Notes: generated by a model from the sequence alone, not told the origin. DNA of 59,051 bases from CAYPJE01 sp964410945 (GCA_964410945.1 CAYPJE010000017.1:1-59051), one strand, 5' to 3'. Positions 50,358 to 59,051 are shown, counted from the stretch's first letter. Program-made: numbers and translations.

Positions 50358-51245
50358 ATGTTAAAAGAAATCCATTTCCTGCTCACATATACTTGTCTGT
50401 ACGAATGCGATCATTGTTTCCTGTATTGCGGGCCCGAATCGGAAGGTACTTTTACTATTGATCAATTACGGCAGGTATTTTCCCAAATCGAAAAAATCGA
50501 GTCGATCAACAAAGTATATTTTGAAGGTGGTGAAGCCTTTCTCTATTACCCCCTGCTATTGGAGGGTGTCCGGATGGCCCGTACCCGGAACCTGGATGTT
50601 GGTATCGTTACTAATTCCTATTGGGCCACTTCAGTAACGGATGCGGAAGTGTGGTTGAAACCATTAGCGGATTTGGGAATCAATGATTTCTCCATCAGCG
50701 ATGACAGCTTTCATTTCAGTGATGAGGATAACCCGGCCAAACATGCTTTGCAGGCCGCAAAGAACCTGGGAATGCCAGCCGGAGCAATCTGTATTGAGGA
50801 ACCCAGCGTGGATCCGAATGTTACCGAAAAAGGGGCTTCCATAGTTGGTGGCGGCGTGGTTTTCCGGGGCCGGGCCGTTGAAAAACTGGTCAATGGATTA
50901 CCTCTGAAACCTGCCGAGTGTCTTACTAAGTGCCCCTATGAAGATTTGGAAAACCCTGCCCGTGTCCATGTGGATTCCTGTGGGAATGTCCATCTCTGCC
51001 AGGGACTCAGCATGGGAAATATGTGGGAAACATCATTGTCGGAGCTGGCGAGACAATACAGTGCCAATACACATCCAATCTGTGAGCCGCTGGTAAAAGG
51101 CGGCCCCCACCGGCTGGCTCAACAGCATGGAATCGATCAGAGTGTCGGCTATATTGAAGAATGCCACTACTGTTACGAAATACGCAAGCAGCTGTTGAAT
51201 AAGTATCCTCAGCATCTGGTACCACGGCAGGTGTATGGATTATAA
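50358..51245 (+). CDS. Radical SAM enzyme of unknown function
   Basis: A 295-residue radical SAM protein. The 4Fe-4S motif CX3CX2C is at Cys13, Cys17 and Cys20 (TCLYECDHC). The downstream barrel is visible (VYFEGGEAFLYYPLLLEGV, IVTNSYWA, INDFSISDDSFHF). The C-terminal part holds several more Cys (CLTKCPYEDL, DSCGNVHLCQG, CEPL, CHYCYEIRK), like a partial SPASM domain with auxiliary cluster(s). A good ribosome-binding site precedes ATG 50358 (CCTGAGGAG). The substrate is unknown. Divergence from TetR at a shared palindrome links it to the transporter operon. Confidence 0.85.
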   Translation: MLKEIHFLLTYTCLYECDHCFLYCGPESEGTFTIDQLRQVFSQIEKIESINKVYFEGGEAFLYYPLLLEGVRMARTRNLDVGIVTNSYWATSVTDAEVWLKPLADLGINDFSISDDSFHFSDEDNPAKHALQAAKNLGMPAGAICIEEPSVDPNVTEKGASIVGGGVVFRGRAVEKLVNGLPLKPAECLTKCPYEDLENPARVHVDSCGNVHLCQGLSMGNMWETSLSELARQYSANTHPICEPLVKGGPHRLAQQHGIDQSVGYIEECHYCYEIRKQLLNKYPQHLVPRQVYGL

Positions 51246-51250
51246 TGCTA

Positions 51251-51268
51251 CCCTGAGCCTGACGAAGA
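51251..51268. repeat. Dispersed CCCTGAGCCTG element fragment
   Basis: CCCTGAGCCTGACGAAGA, 6 bases after the radical SAM stop, is a single-arm copy of the element at 52952-53012 and of the terminator-like copy at 19799. Confidence 0.5.
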
Positions 51269-51376
51269 CAATACAATTCACCAGCATATAATCTCATCTC
51301 GGCTGGTTGAAACAAGCTATCCGAGACAATAATTCATTATATTAATTTAACCTCCAATCAATGTAGATTCCCGCCC

Positions 51377-52957
51377 ATGTCAGACGGGTATGATTATATA
51401 ATAATCGGTTCCGGTTTCGGTGGTTCGGTGGCCGCCCTGCGCTTAGCCGAAAAAGGGTATAAAGTTGCCGTGGTTGAGCAGGGCAAACGCTATCGCTGCC
51501 CGGACTTTCCAAAAAGCAACTGGAATCTGCGCAAATTTCTATGGTTTCCCAAGATCGGCCTGTACGGAATTCAGGCCCTCACTCTGCTGAAGGATGTATT
51601 TATCCTCCATGGCACCGGTGTCGGCGGTGGTTCACTGGTCTACGCCAACCAATTGTTATATCCTCCCGATGATGTTTTAGATGACTCCAGCTGGGGCCTG
51701 GATAACTGGCGGTCAACCATCCTGCCTTACTATGACCAGGCCCGGAAAATGCTGGGAGCTACCCCAGCCCAGGAATTGACAGCAGCCGATAAACTTCTCA
51801 AGGAATGTGCCACCGATATCGGGCGGGGTGACACTTTTCATATCAACGAAGTCAGTGTGTACTACGGAGAACCGGATCTAACCGTTCCCGATCCATATTT
51901 CGATGGTGAAGGCCCTGACCGGACCGGCTGTATTCATTGCGGTGCCTGCATGACCGGCTGCCGCCATAATGCCAAGAATACCCTGGATAAGAATTACCTG
52001 CACCTGGCTGAACAGTTGGGAGTTGAAATCATTCCTGAAACAAGAATTACGGATGTGATTCCCGAAAACGGCCGCTACCGCCTGACTGCCAAACGAGTAA
52101 CCGGTTTCCTGCCCCGCCGGCGTACTTATACCACAAAAGGCGTGGTTTTCGCCGGTGGTGTGATGGGCACGGTCAAACTGCTCCATCAATGTATGAGCAG
52201 TGGATCATTACCAGATATATCACCGCAATTGGGAAATTTTACCCGCACCAACAGTGAGGCCCTGCTGGGAATTCTGGCCAAAAAAACGGATGTGGACTAT
52301 TCCAAAGGATTGGCAATCACCTCCGGTGTCTATCCCGATGAAAACACCCAGATCGAGACTGTCCGCTACGGTAAGGGCCACGATGTCATGGGAATGATTA
52401 CTACTCTGCTCGTTGGTGGTGGTAATCCCTGGCCGCGCCCCCTGCGCTTCCTGGGAAATATTATCCGTCATCCTTTGCGCTTCCTGCGTTTCCTGATTCC
52501 TTTTGGCTGGGCCAGACGGGCTACCATCCTGCTGGTAATGCAGAAGATCGATAATTACCTGAAACTGGAATTCAAACGGCGCTGGTGGCGACTGGGTTTC
52601 AGGTCCATGAACTCCAACTGGCATACGGATAAAAAAGTACCTTCCTATATTCCGGTGGCCAATGAATTTGCCGAGCGCATGGCGGAAAAGATCAATGGCC
52701 GGCCAGCCAGCTGTCTCCCGGAAGTTCTTTTTGGAACATCCACAACTGCTCATATCCTGGGTGGCTGTGTGATGGCCGAATCTCCGGAGAAGGGCGTGAT
52801 CGATCACAATGGGAAAATCCATGGCTATGATAATTTGTATGTGATGGATGGTTCAGTGATCCCGGCCAATCTGGGCGTTAATCCCAGCCTGACAATAACC
52901 GCTGTGGCAGAGTACCTGATGGAAAAGTTTCCCGCGAAAAACAAACCGTCACCCTGA
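51377..52957 (+). CDS. GMC-family (cholesterol-oxidase-like) FAD oxidoreductase with Cys cluster
   Basis: A 526-residue FAD enzyme. The dinucleotide fold is at residues 6-35 (YIIIGSGFGGSVAALRLAEKGYKVAVVEQG), followed by HGTGVGGGSLVYANQL. RTGCIHCGACMTGCRHNAKNTLDKNYL carries four Cys (185, 188, 191, 195), a ferredoxin-like motif known from this GMC subgroup. The C-terminal GMC signature is visible as HILGGCVMAES and LYVMDGSVIPANLGVNPSLTITAVAEY. These enzymes oxidise alcohols (sterols, long-chain alcohols) to aldehydes or ketones. The aldehyde dehydrogenase follows 93 bases later. The stop codon lies inside a dispersed repeat. Confidence 0.88.
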   Translation: MSDGYDYIIIGSGFGGSVAALRLAEKGYKVAVVEQGKRYRCPDFPKSNWNLRKFLWFPKIGLYGIQALTLLKDVFILHGTGVGGGSLVYANQLLYPPDDVLDDSSWGLDNWRSTILPYYDQARKMLGATPAQELTAADKLLKECATDIGRGDTFHINEVSVYYGEPDLTVPDPYFDGEGPDRTGCIHCGACMTGCRHNAKNTLDKNYLHLAEQLGVEIIPETRITDVIPENGRYRLTAKRVTGFLPRRRTYTTKGVVFAGGVMGTVKLLHQCMSSGSLPDISPQLGNFTRTNSEALLGILAKKTDVDYSKGLAITSGVYPDENTQIETVRYGKGHDVMGMITTLLVGGGNPWPRPLRFLGNIIRHPLRFLRFLIPFGWARRATILLVMQKIDNYLKLEFKRRWWRLGFRSMNSNWHTDKKVPSYIPVANEFAERMAEKINGRPASCLPEVLFGTSTTAHILGGCVMAESPEKGVIDHNGKIHGYDNLYVMDGSVIPANLGVNPSLTITAVAEYLMEKFPAKNKPSP

Positions 52958-53012
52958 GCCTGTCGAAGGGTAAATCAATTTAAACATCATGCTTCGACAA
53001 GCTCAGCATGAC
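52952..53012. repeat. TGAGC-TGTCGAAG inverted element after the GMC gene
   Basis: CTGAGCCTGTCGAAG (52954-52968) and CTTCGACAAGCTCAG (52992-53006) are inverted copies with one mismatch and a 23-base spacer. The RNA would form a strong hairpin. The GMC stop TGA (52955-52957) is part of the left arm. Confidence 0.75.
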
Positions 53013-53050
53013 ATAACTCATTTGAACCAATGACATATGACCACTGACCA

Positions 53051-54613
53051 ATGACCAACTATACCGATTGCTACAACCCCGCCACCGGCGAAAAGATCGG
53101 CCGGGTGCCTCTGACCAGCCCGCAGGAACTCAAACAGGTTTTCAGTACAGCCCGCTCCGCCCAGAAAGAATGGGCCGCCACACCGGTAAAGGAACGGGCC
53201 AAATACATATTCGAGGTTCGTGATTACCTGGTGGAACATGCTGACGAAATCGCCGATCTGATATCTGCCGATAACGGTAAAGTAAAATTCGATGCCATGG
53301 TGGCCGAAGTGTTCTCCGCTGCCCTGGCTGCCAATTACTATGCCAAGAATGCCGCCAGATTTCTCAAGGACAGGAAATTAAAAACCGGCAGCCTCCTGCT
53401 GGTATACAAACGCAGCAAAGTAATCCATGTGCCCCACGGAGTAGTGGGTATCATATCACCCTGGAATTACCCCTTTGGGATCCCGTTCCATGAGATTGTT
53501 TTTGGTCTGCTGTCCGGCAACGCCATCGTCATCAAGACCGCCTCTGAAACCTTGCTGGTGGGAAAGAAACTGGTCGATGTTTTTAACGAATGCGGCTTAC
53601 CGGAAGGATTATTGAATTTCGTCAACCTTCCAGGCCGGGAAGCTGGCCCGGCTTTCTTTGAGAATGGTGTAAATAAACTGTTTTTCACCGGATCGGAAGC
53701 AGTGGGTAAAATCCTTAGTAAGCTGGCTGCCACTACCCTTACGCCCCTGAGCCTGGAACTGGGTGGCAACGATCCCATGCTGGTCTGTCCCGATGCCGAT
53801 GTTCACCGGGCCGTGATGGGTGCCATCTGGGCCGGATTCACTAACTCCGGTCAGAATTGTGGCGCCACGGAACGGGTTTATGTTCATGAAAGCATCTATG
53901 ATGACTTCTGCCGGCAGATTAAAGAACAAATCGAGCGCTTCAAGATCGGTTTTGGCGACAACCTTGATAATGATATGGGCGTCATGACCACTAAATCCCA
54001 GGTAGCGATTGTCCAGGATCATCTTGATGATGCCATAGAAAAGGGAGCCCGGATTCTCACCCAATCCAAACAGGTCGACAATTCCGCGAAAAACATCCTG
54101 CCGGCAATTGTTCTGGTGGATGTAAATCACAATATGCGTGTCATGCAGGAAGAGACTTTTGGTCCGTTAGTGGCCATCATGAAGGTGGCCGATATGGATG
54201 AAGCCATCCGACTGGCCAATGACAGCGATCTGGGACTGACCGGTTCGGTCTGGTCCAAGGATCGAAAAGTGGCCGAAAAACTAGCCCGCCGTCTAGAGGT
54301 GGGTGCCGTGCTGATCAATGATCACCTCATGAGCCATGGCATGGCCGAGACACCCTGGGGCGGTTTCAAAAACTCCGGTAACGGTGGCCGGACCCACGGT
54401 CAATGGGGCTTCGAGGAAATGACCCAGCCCCAGGTGATCGTAAAAGATTATTTTCCCTTTGCCAGGCAGTCCATGTGGTGGCATCCTTATAACGAGAAGA
54501 TTTATTATTCATTTATCAATCTGCCAAAACTGCTGTATGGCAATTCAATCAAGAAAAGAATGCAGGGATTGTGGTCGTTGATCCGGGTATTACCGCGGTA
54601 TTTCAAATCATAA
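53051..54613 (+). CDS. Aldehyde dehydrogenase (NAD(P)+-dependent)
   Basis: A 520-residue ALDH-superfamily enzyme. Catalytic Cys270 is in GQNCGATERVYVH, the general base Glu236 in LELGGNDPMLV, and the cofactor region includes VVGIISPWNYPFGIPF and FTGSEAVGKIL; the usual C-terminal PWGGFKNSG and EEMTQPQVIVK are present. The last about 50 residues (FPFARQSMWWHPYNEKIYYSFINLPKLLYG) form an amphipathic tail that may bind membrane, as in fatty-aldehyde dehydrogenases. Together with the upstream GMC enzyme it would convert an alcohol to an acid. The ATG lies inside an ACCAATGACC repeat, and no ribosome-binding site is seen. Confidence 0.93.
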   Translation: MTNYTDCYNPATGEKIGRVPLTSPQELKQVFSTARSAQKEWAATPVKERAKYIFEVRDYLVEHADEIADLISADNGKVKFDAMVAEVFSAALAANYYAKNAARFLKDRKLKTGSLLLVYKRSKVIHVPHGVVGIISPWNYPFGIPFHEIVFGLLSGNAIVIKTASETLLVGKKLVDVFNECGLPEGLLNFVNLPGREAGPAFFENGVNKLFFTGSEAVGKILSKLAATTLTPLSLELGGNDPMLVCPDADVHRAVMGAIWAGFTNSGQNCGATERVYVHESIYDDFCRQIKEQIERFKIGFGDNLDNDMGVMTTKSQVAIVQDHLDDAIEKGARILTQSKQVDNSAKNILPAIVLVDVNHNMRVMQEETFGPLVAIMKVADMDEAIRLANDSDLGLTGSVWSKDRKVAEKLARRLEVGAVLINDHLMSHGMAETPWGGFKNSGNGGRTHGQWGFEEMTQPQVIVKDYFPFARQSMWWHPYNEKIYYSFINLPKLLYGNSIKKRMQGLWSLIRVLPRYFKS

Positions 54614-54617
54614 CCGA

Positions 54618-55829
54618 TTAAATTACCGCTTTCAAGACTTCAGCCAGGCGTTTTTTGAATCGGGGATTATCCGACTTGATAATCTTGATCTTTTCACACT
54701 GATTGAATCCGGCAAAACCAACCAGTCTCAGTGCCAAAGGCTCGATAATTTTATCATGCTCATCAAACCATGGTTCAAACTGTAGACTATTAATCATTAG
54801 TTCTTTTTTCTTCCGGTCAGCTTTGGGATCAAATCGTCCAATCAGTCGGTCACTCCACAGGATCGGAGTGACGAAATATCCCCACTTCCGCTTAGCCGCC
54901 GGAACATAACATTCCAGGGTATAATCAAAGTCAAACAGTCGCGTTACTCGGTCCCGCTGGATGATCAGGTTATCGAAAGGTGATAAAAAGCTTACCTCCT
55001 TTTCGGACTCTGCATATTCTGGAATATTAAGAACATCAGGCCGACACCAGTAGGTATCTTTCAAACCGCCAACTGTTACTTTAACAATCTCACCAGCCTC
55101 AATCAGGGCCCTGATAGTCGAACTGATTTCAGTTTTCCCTACCAGCTGTAAATTATAGTTGATTTCCTTTTCGGTTGCGAGACCATAGCTCTGGAGGGTA
55201 CTTAAAACCTGGAATTTCCCTGATTCTTCATCAGTGGGTAGCGAAGTGTCAATGCTCGCAGGTAATACCCGCTCAGTTAAATCATAGATCCGATGGAATT
55301 TATCCCGGCGTGTGACCATCAATTTCTCCTGCCACAAAAGCATCTCCAGAGCAACCTTTTCCGGTTTTCGACCGCCCCAGCGATTTTTGTCTCCATTGAC
55401 CGGTGCTTCAAAATCCTTCACTCCCAGCGGACCTTCCTTGCGAATGCGCTCCAGCACCGGTTCCATCAAATGACCGAAATTCCTCAACCGTTCCTTTTCC
55501 CATTTGCTATGGGGATCATTGAAGCGCTCCATCTTCGGCAAATAGAAACGGTAATCCTCCATCGGCAGATAAGCGGCGGCGTGAGTCCAAAATTCGAATA
55601 CAGTTCTTTTATCTGATAATAATCCATCCAAACCAGCCGAAGTATAATTTGGGCAGCGGGTCCACAGTGTATGATGATGGGCCCGTTCGATCACATGGAT
55701 GGTATCAATCTGAACATAACTAAGATGCTTGATAACCGTGTCAATATCGAGGGAAGCATTCCGATTTAACAATTGACATTTGATGGCAATCTGCCGGGCC
55801 CTGGATGTTGGTATTGACAGTGATTGCAT
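54618..55829 (-). CDS. YcaQ/AlkX-like DNA glycosylase (winged-helix, HTH_42)
   Basis: A 403-residue member of the HTH_42 family, whose characterised members unhook DNA interstrand cross-links. The catalytic QxD motif is present at Gln40-Asp42 (LSYVQIDTIHVIERAHHHTLWTR). Other family blocks: FEFWTHAAAYLPMEDYRFYLP, RWGGRKPEKVALEMLLWQEKLMVTRRDKFHRIYDLTERVLP, FLSPFDNLIIQRDRVTRLFDFDYTLECYVPAAKRKWGYFVTPILWSDRLIGRFDPKADRKK. Length is normal. It is convergent with the aldehyde dehydrogenase (4-base gap) and stands alone on its strand. Confidence 0.92.
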   Translation of the reverse strand: MQSLSIPTSRARQIAIKCQLLNRNASLDIDTVIKHLSYVQIDTIHVIERAHHHTLWTRCPNYTSAGLDGLLSDKRTVFEFWTHAAAYLPMEDYRFYLPKMERFNDPHSKWEKERLRNFGHLMEPVLERIRKEGPLGVKDFEAPVNGDKNRWGGRKPEKVALEMLLWQEKLMVTRRDKFHRIYDLTERVLPASIDTSLPTDEESGKFQVLSTLQSYGLATEKEINYNLQLVGKTEISSTIRALIEAGEIVKVTVGGLKDTYWCRPDVLNIPEYAESEKEVSFLSPFDNLIIQRDRVTRLFDFDYTLECYVPAAKRKWGYFVTPILWSDRLIGRFDPKADRKKKELMINSLQFEPWFDEHDKIIEPLALRLVGFAGFNQCEKIKIIKSDNPRFKKRLAEVLKAVI

Positions 55830-56150
55830 GGTATTAATTTAGAAAGGACTTTCTCATTCCCGCCAGCCTCCATGAATATAGCAAATTATGCAGCCGCAAT
55901 CGGCAAACATCGTTCAAATCACGGGGTTAAACCGGTAGATATTTGAGTTGATCTAATATCTCACATATAATTCATTTGCACCTGATAATTTCACCACCAT
56001 TACAGGGATTATCTCAAGCTAAGTGATTCAACTCACAAAAACGCAATGAAACAAAATTTTGTGACAACAATACGATCTTAGATGAATCATAGTCCCTAAT
56101 TTGCACGGCATTTTGAGTGCAGTATTTTGTTTGGATAAATTGTCTAGTTA
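55830..56150. other. Noncoding spacer upstream of the TonB receptor
   Basis: About 320 AT-rich bases between the divergent YcaQ-like and TonB receptor genes. It probably holds both promoters, but I see no clear operator, riboswitch or repeat. Confidence 0.4.
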
Positions 56151-58511
56151 ATGAGGATATCAGTGAAAACTTACCGTTGGATTTTCTGTTTACTGATTAC
56201 CATACTGGGGAGTACGGTAATTTTTGCCAGCAGCGCCAAGATCTCTGGTTATTTACGGGATGGCAATACCGGTGAACCAATCATGTATGCCAATGTAATG
56301 CTTGAGGGAACTTATCTGGGAGGAGCAACCGATGTACACGGACGCTATGTAATCCTGAACATCCCTCCCGGGGATTATAACCTGAAAGCGATGATGATGG
56401 GTTATGAAACCTTCCGGCAAACGGTGTCACTCGGCTCTAATGAGGACCTCCGTTTAGACATGGAAATCAGGTCGCAGGCGCTGGAAGGCGAAACGGTGGA
56501 AGTCACCGCGGAGCGGACCCGGTTTGAAGAAAAGGTTGAGATCAGCCGGATGAATCTATCGATGCGGGAGGTAGTAAATACTCCCGCAATGGTGGAAGCT
56601 GACCTGTTCCGCACCTTGCAGTTGACGCCCAGCGTGACATCGAAAAATGATTTCTCCTCAGCCCTGATTGTCCGCGGGGGCGGATCTGACGAAAATCTGA
56701 TTCTTCTGGATGGTATCGAAGTTTATAATCCCTATCATCTGGGCGGTGTGTTTTCAACTTTCAATGCTGAGGCCCTGGCCGATGCCGAATTCCTGGCCGG
56801 CGGCTTTCCGGCCCGGTTCGGCAACCGCAATTCATCCGTCCTGGAAATTACTACCCGTGAAGGTAATTCCAAACGCAGCCTTCTTTTCAACGGCAATTCA
56901 CCGCTGGATATCAGTGGCTTGAAAGGTGAAATTAGTCTGCTAAGCAGTAAAATACTGGCCGAGGGCCCTCATGAGTGGGGTACCTGGATGGTAGCTGCGC
57001 GGCGCACTTATTATGACAAGCTGGCCCAGTTGTATTACACTATTAAGGATGGCAGTGATCCTGGAGGTGCCTATTATTTCTGGGATACACATTGGAAAGT
57101 TTTCTTTGATCTTGACCAGAAAAACCGTGTGACTTTTGCCGGTTATTACGGTCGTGATTTCCTGGATTTTGCCATGGAAGACAACCTGCAGGGTTTCGAG
57201 ATTGGTCTGGACTGGGGTAATTACACCACCAGCGCCCAGTGGCGCTTCGTGCCATCATCCAAATTCCATTCTACATTATCGATCGCAAAAACAGTCTATG
57301 ATTGGGATCTTGATTTATCATTTTCAGAAATCGATACCGCCGTGGGAGTTATTACCACCGACTTATTACAAACAGTAGATTTGCGAGACTGGACAATCAA
57401 GGAACAACTGGACTGGTATATATCCAATAATCATACTATAACTGCCGGTTTTGAATATAAAATTTTGGAAATGGAAATTCTGCAATCAATATCCAATATT
57501 GATTTTCTGGATCGCTCTCAAGTCCCTTACATTTTTTCAATCTATGCCCAGGACAAGTGGAAGTTGTCATCACGGCTCAACATTCAACCGGGATTGCGGA
57601 TTACAAAATATGAGCTGCACGACCGGTTATACTGGGAACCGCGGGCCGGATTCAAATACCTGTTGACCGAGAATCTGGCATTAAAAGGCAGTTGGGGTAT
57701 TTTCAAACAATATATGTTTACCAATACCAGCGACGAAGAAATCATCAGTTTTGTAGAATTCTGGCTGCCGGTTCCCAATGAACATGACGCCCAATCCTGC
57801 CAGCATTTTATTGCCGGTTTGGAACAGCGTTTTGGCAAAGGATATTTTGCCAGCCTGGAAGCCTATTACAAACCGTATGACAATATGCTGGAGATAAATC
57901 CCAACAACGATCCGGTTACCGATGAAGACGATTATGTTTCCGGTACCGGTACAGCCTGGGGTCTGGAGTTTCTTTTGCAAAAAACACAGGGGAAACTGAC
58001 CGGCTGGCTGGGTTACAGCTACAGTCGTATTCAAAAGGAAATAGATTTCAACAGCAACGGACAAATTTCAAAGGATGAAGGTGAGATATATTTCACCAAT
58101 AATGACATACCTCATTCTTTCAACGCCGTAGCCAATTACCAGATGAATGATAAACACAGTTTCGGCCTGACTGTCTCATACAGTTCCGGCCAGCCATTCA
58201 CCGTCAATATCGGTCAGGTCTATGCCGGTACTAATTATACCAGTCCCATATATCCCTATTCCGGGCTGCAATCGGTTTCCGGCTTGAAAAACGATGCCCG
58301 GTATCCCGATTATTTCCGCATCGATGTCAGCTATATGCGTGCTATTCATCTATTAGGCCTGGACGGCAAATTCAAATTCCAGATCTTAAATGTGACCAAT
58401 CATTATAATGTTCTGTTTGCCCAAACCATTGAAAACACCAATCCAGTGCGGATTCAAGCATTCAGCATGTTCCCCATCCTGCCTTCATTCGGTGTGGAAT
58501 TTCAATTTTAG
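56151..58511 (+). CDS. TonB-dependent outer-membrane receptor with N-terminal carboxypeptidase-regulatory-like domain
   Basis: A 786-residue receptor. After a signal peptide (residues 1-27) comes a CarboxypepD_reg-like domain (about 30-112, ISGYLRDGNTGEPIMYANVMLEGTYLGGATDVHGRYVILNIPPGDY). The plug follows (about 115-235, VEVTAERTRFEEKVEISRMNLSMREV, SALIVRGGGSDENLILLDGIEVYNPYHLGGVFSTFN). The rest is a barrel with aromatic strand ends; the C terminus GVEFQF has a terminal Phe. Substrates of this type range from siderophores to oligosaccharides and cannot be told here. The following lipoprotein gene starts 17 bases later, in the manner of SusC/SusD-type pairs. Confidence 0.93.
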   Translation: MRISVKTYRWIFCLLITILGSTVIFASSAKISGYLRDGNTGEPIMYANVMLEGTYLGGATDVHGRYVILNIPPGDYNLKAMMMGYETFRQTVSLGSNEDLRLDMEIRSQALEGETVEVTAERTRFEEKVEISRMNLSMREVVNTPAMVEADLFRTLQLTPSVTSKNDFSSALIVRGGGSDENLILLDGIEVYNPYHLGGVFSTFNAEALADAEFLAGGFPARFGNRNSSVLEITTREGNSKRSLLFNGNSPLDISGLKGEISLLSSKILAEGPHEWGTWMVAARRTYYDKLAQLYYTIKDGSDPGGAYYFWDTHWKVFFDLDQKNRVTFAGYYGRDFLDFAMEDNLQGFEIGLDWGNYTTSAQWRFVPSSKFHSTLSIAKTVYDWDLDLSFSEIDTAVGVITTDLLQTVDLRDWTIKEQLDWYISNNHTITAGFEYKILEMEILQSISNIDFLDRSQVPYIFSIYAQDKWKLSSRLNIQPGLRITKYELHDRLYWEPRAGFKYLLTENLALKGSWGIFKQYMFTNTSDEEIISFVEFWLPVPNEHDAQSCQHFIAGLEQRFGKGYFASLEAYYKPYDNMLEINPNNDPVTDEDDYVSGTGTAWGLEFLLQKTQGKLTGWLGYSYSRIQKEIDFNSNGQISKDEGEIYFTNNDIPHSFNAVANYQMNDKHSFGLTVSYSSGQPFTVNIGQVYAGTNYTSPIYPYSGLQSVSGLKNDARYPDYFRIDVSYMRAIHLLGLDGKFKFQILNVTNHYNVLFAQTIENTNPVRIQAFSMFPILPSFGVEFQF

Positions 58512-58528
58512 GGGATCGGAGAAATATC

Positions 58529-59051
58529 ATGAAAAAAATAATGAACATAAAAACGCTTGTACCGGCAGTCATGTTATTAATCATCAGTGGCTGCGAAAAA
58601 GAAATGTTGCTCAGTGAATTCACCAATTACGATTTTTATTATGAATCGGAACTGTGTATCGAAGCCATCCTTAATACGGAGAATCCGGAAGAAACCGTGG
58701 TCCGGATTGATTGGACAATCCCGGTTACCGACACCTCCATCTTTAACGGCCGGGATGATGACGGCGACTGGGTCGGCTACGAAGATTTGAATGGTAATGG
58801 TGTTTGGGACGAAGATGAACCGTTGAATAATGATGTTGGTGAAGATGGCATGGCCAGTTCCGAAAGCGATTTATTTGAACCGGATAAAGGTGAAGGCGAT
58901 GGATTGCCTACTTATGGTGAACCTCAAGTGGATGAACTGGATGAAATATTACCCCAAATCCATGACACCACATTCACAGTAGAGTTATATAATAAAACGA
59001 CAGATAGTAAAGTGGCCGATTTCGCCTGGACAGAAAATGCCGACTCAACCC
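58529..59051 (+). CDS. TonB-receptor-associated lipoprotein, N-terminal part
   Basis: This frame starts at ATG 58529 after a GGAG site and remains open at the window end (174 codons visible). Lipobox IISGC (Cys22). The sequence holds an Asp/Asn/Gly-rich loop (DDDGDWVGYEDLNGNGVWDEDEPLNND) that looks like calcium-binding thrombospondin-3 or dockerin-type loops. I do not recognise a SusD fold in the visible part. Position directly after the TonB receptor suggests a surface partner that captures the same ligand. The C terminus is outside the window. Confidence 0.75.
   Translation, partial: MKKIMNIKTLVPAVMLLIISGCEKEMLLSEFTNYDFYYESELCIEAILNTENPEETVVRIDWTIPVTDTSIFNGRDDDGDWVGYEDLNGNGVWDEDEPLNNDVGEDGMASSESDLFEPDKGEGDGLPTYGEPQVDELDEILPQIHDTTFTVELYNKTTDSKVADFAWTENADST

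Overview
The window looks like a metagenome-assembled scaffold. From about base 1510 to the end it reads as one moderate-GC Gram-negative genome, probably of the FCB superphylum (a Neomarinimicrobiota, Calditrichota or KSB1-like lineage). This rests on style rather than a marker tree: an LptD-type barrel, TonB receptor plus lipoprotein pair, many lipoproteins and barrels ending in Phe, eukaryal-type glycyl-tRNA synthetase, zinc-finger-free TopA, and junction repeats typical of such genomes. The first ~1.5 kb is a different, very GC-rich DNA carrying the start of galT (minus strand) and the first ~300 codons of formate-tetrahydrofolate ligase. At about 1505-1514 this joins in frame to the C-terminal part of a GH63-like glucosidase, almost certainly an assembly chimera.

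Layout. 2.7-5.4 kb: four small minus-strand envelope genes with a short repeat at three junctions. 5.5-6.0 kb: a 125-bp tandem repeat, partly an N gap, running into tRNA-Thr(CGT). 6.2-23.7 kb: mostly housekeeping (FKBP lipoprotein, rarA, lptD-like, hisS, topA, CcmH-like, glyS, BaxI, ggt, slyD, nucleoside kinase). 24.5-31.7 kb: a STAS-like gene with a structured leader, then a sulfur module: Cys-rich MerR regulator, PsrA/PsrB/NrfD-type molybdoenzyme, two half-size YeeE/YedE sulfur transporters and a rhodanese-like protein whose active-site Cys is Ser. 31.7-37.8 kb: GNAT, nitrilase, DUF4180, a CRP-like regulator and a nitroreductase/DUF234 chimera. 38-40.6 kb (minus): YjbQ, an S-component-like membrane protein, an EcfT-like/NTPase fusion and MobA in a tight operon; MobA would supply the guanylated cofactor used by the PsrA-like enzyme. 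40.9-43.5 kb (minus): Rrf2 regulator, DUF438-hemerythrin-PAS protein, DUF2249 protein and cupin, resembling a nitric oxide or redox stress operon. 44.7-54.6 kb: TetR, MMPL/RND transporter, LolA-like protein and DUF1302-like barrel, divergent from a radical SAM enzyme, GMC oxidase and aldehyde dehydrogenase, probably lipid or hydrophobic-alcohol handling. 54.6-59 kb: YcaQ-like glycosylase, then a TonB receptor and lipoprotein.

The most unusual signal is at gene junctions. Two small-ORF cassettes (a four-helix-bundle gene at 28338-28760 and a GxxExxY gene at 46763-47266) sit inside operons, in the direction of transcription, each bounded by imperfect inverted repeats of 26-27 bp. Related solo repeats lie at other junctions, and several neighbouring genes take their start codon, stop codon, signal peptide or C-terminal tail from repeat sequence.
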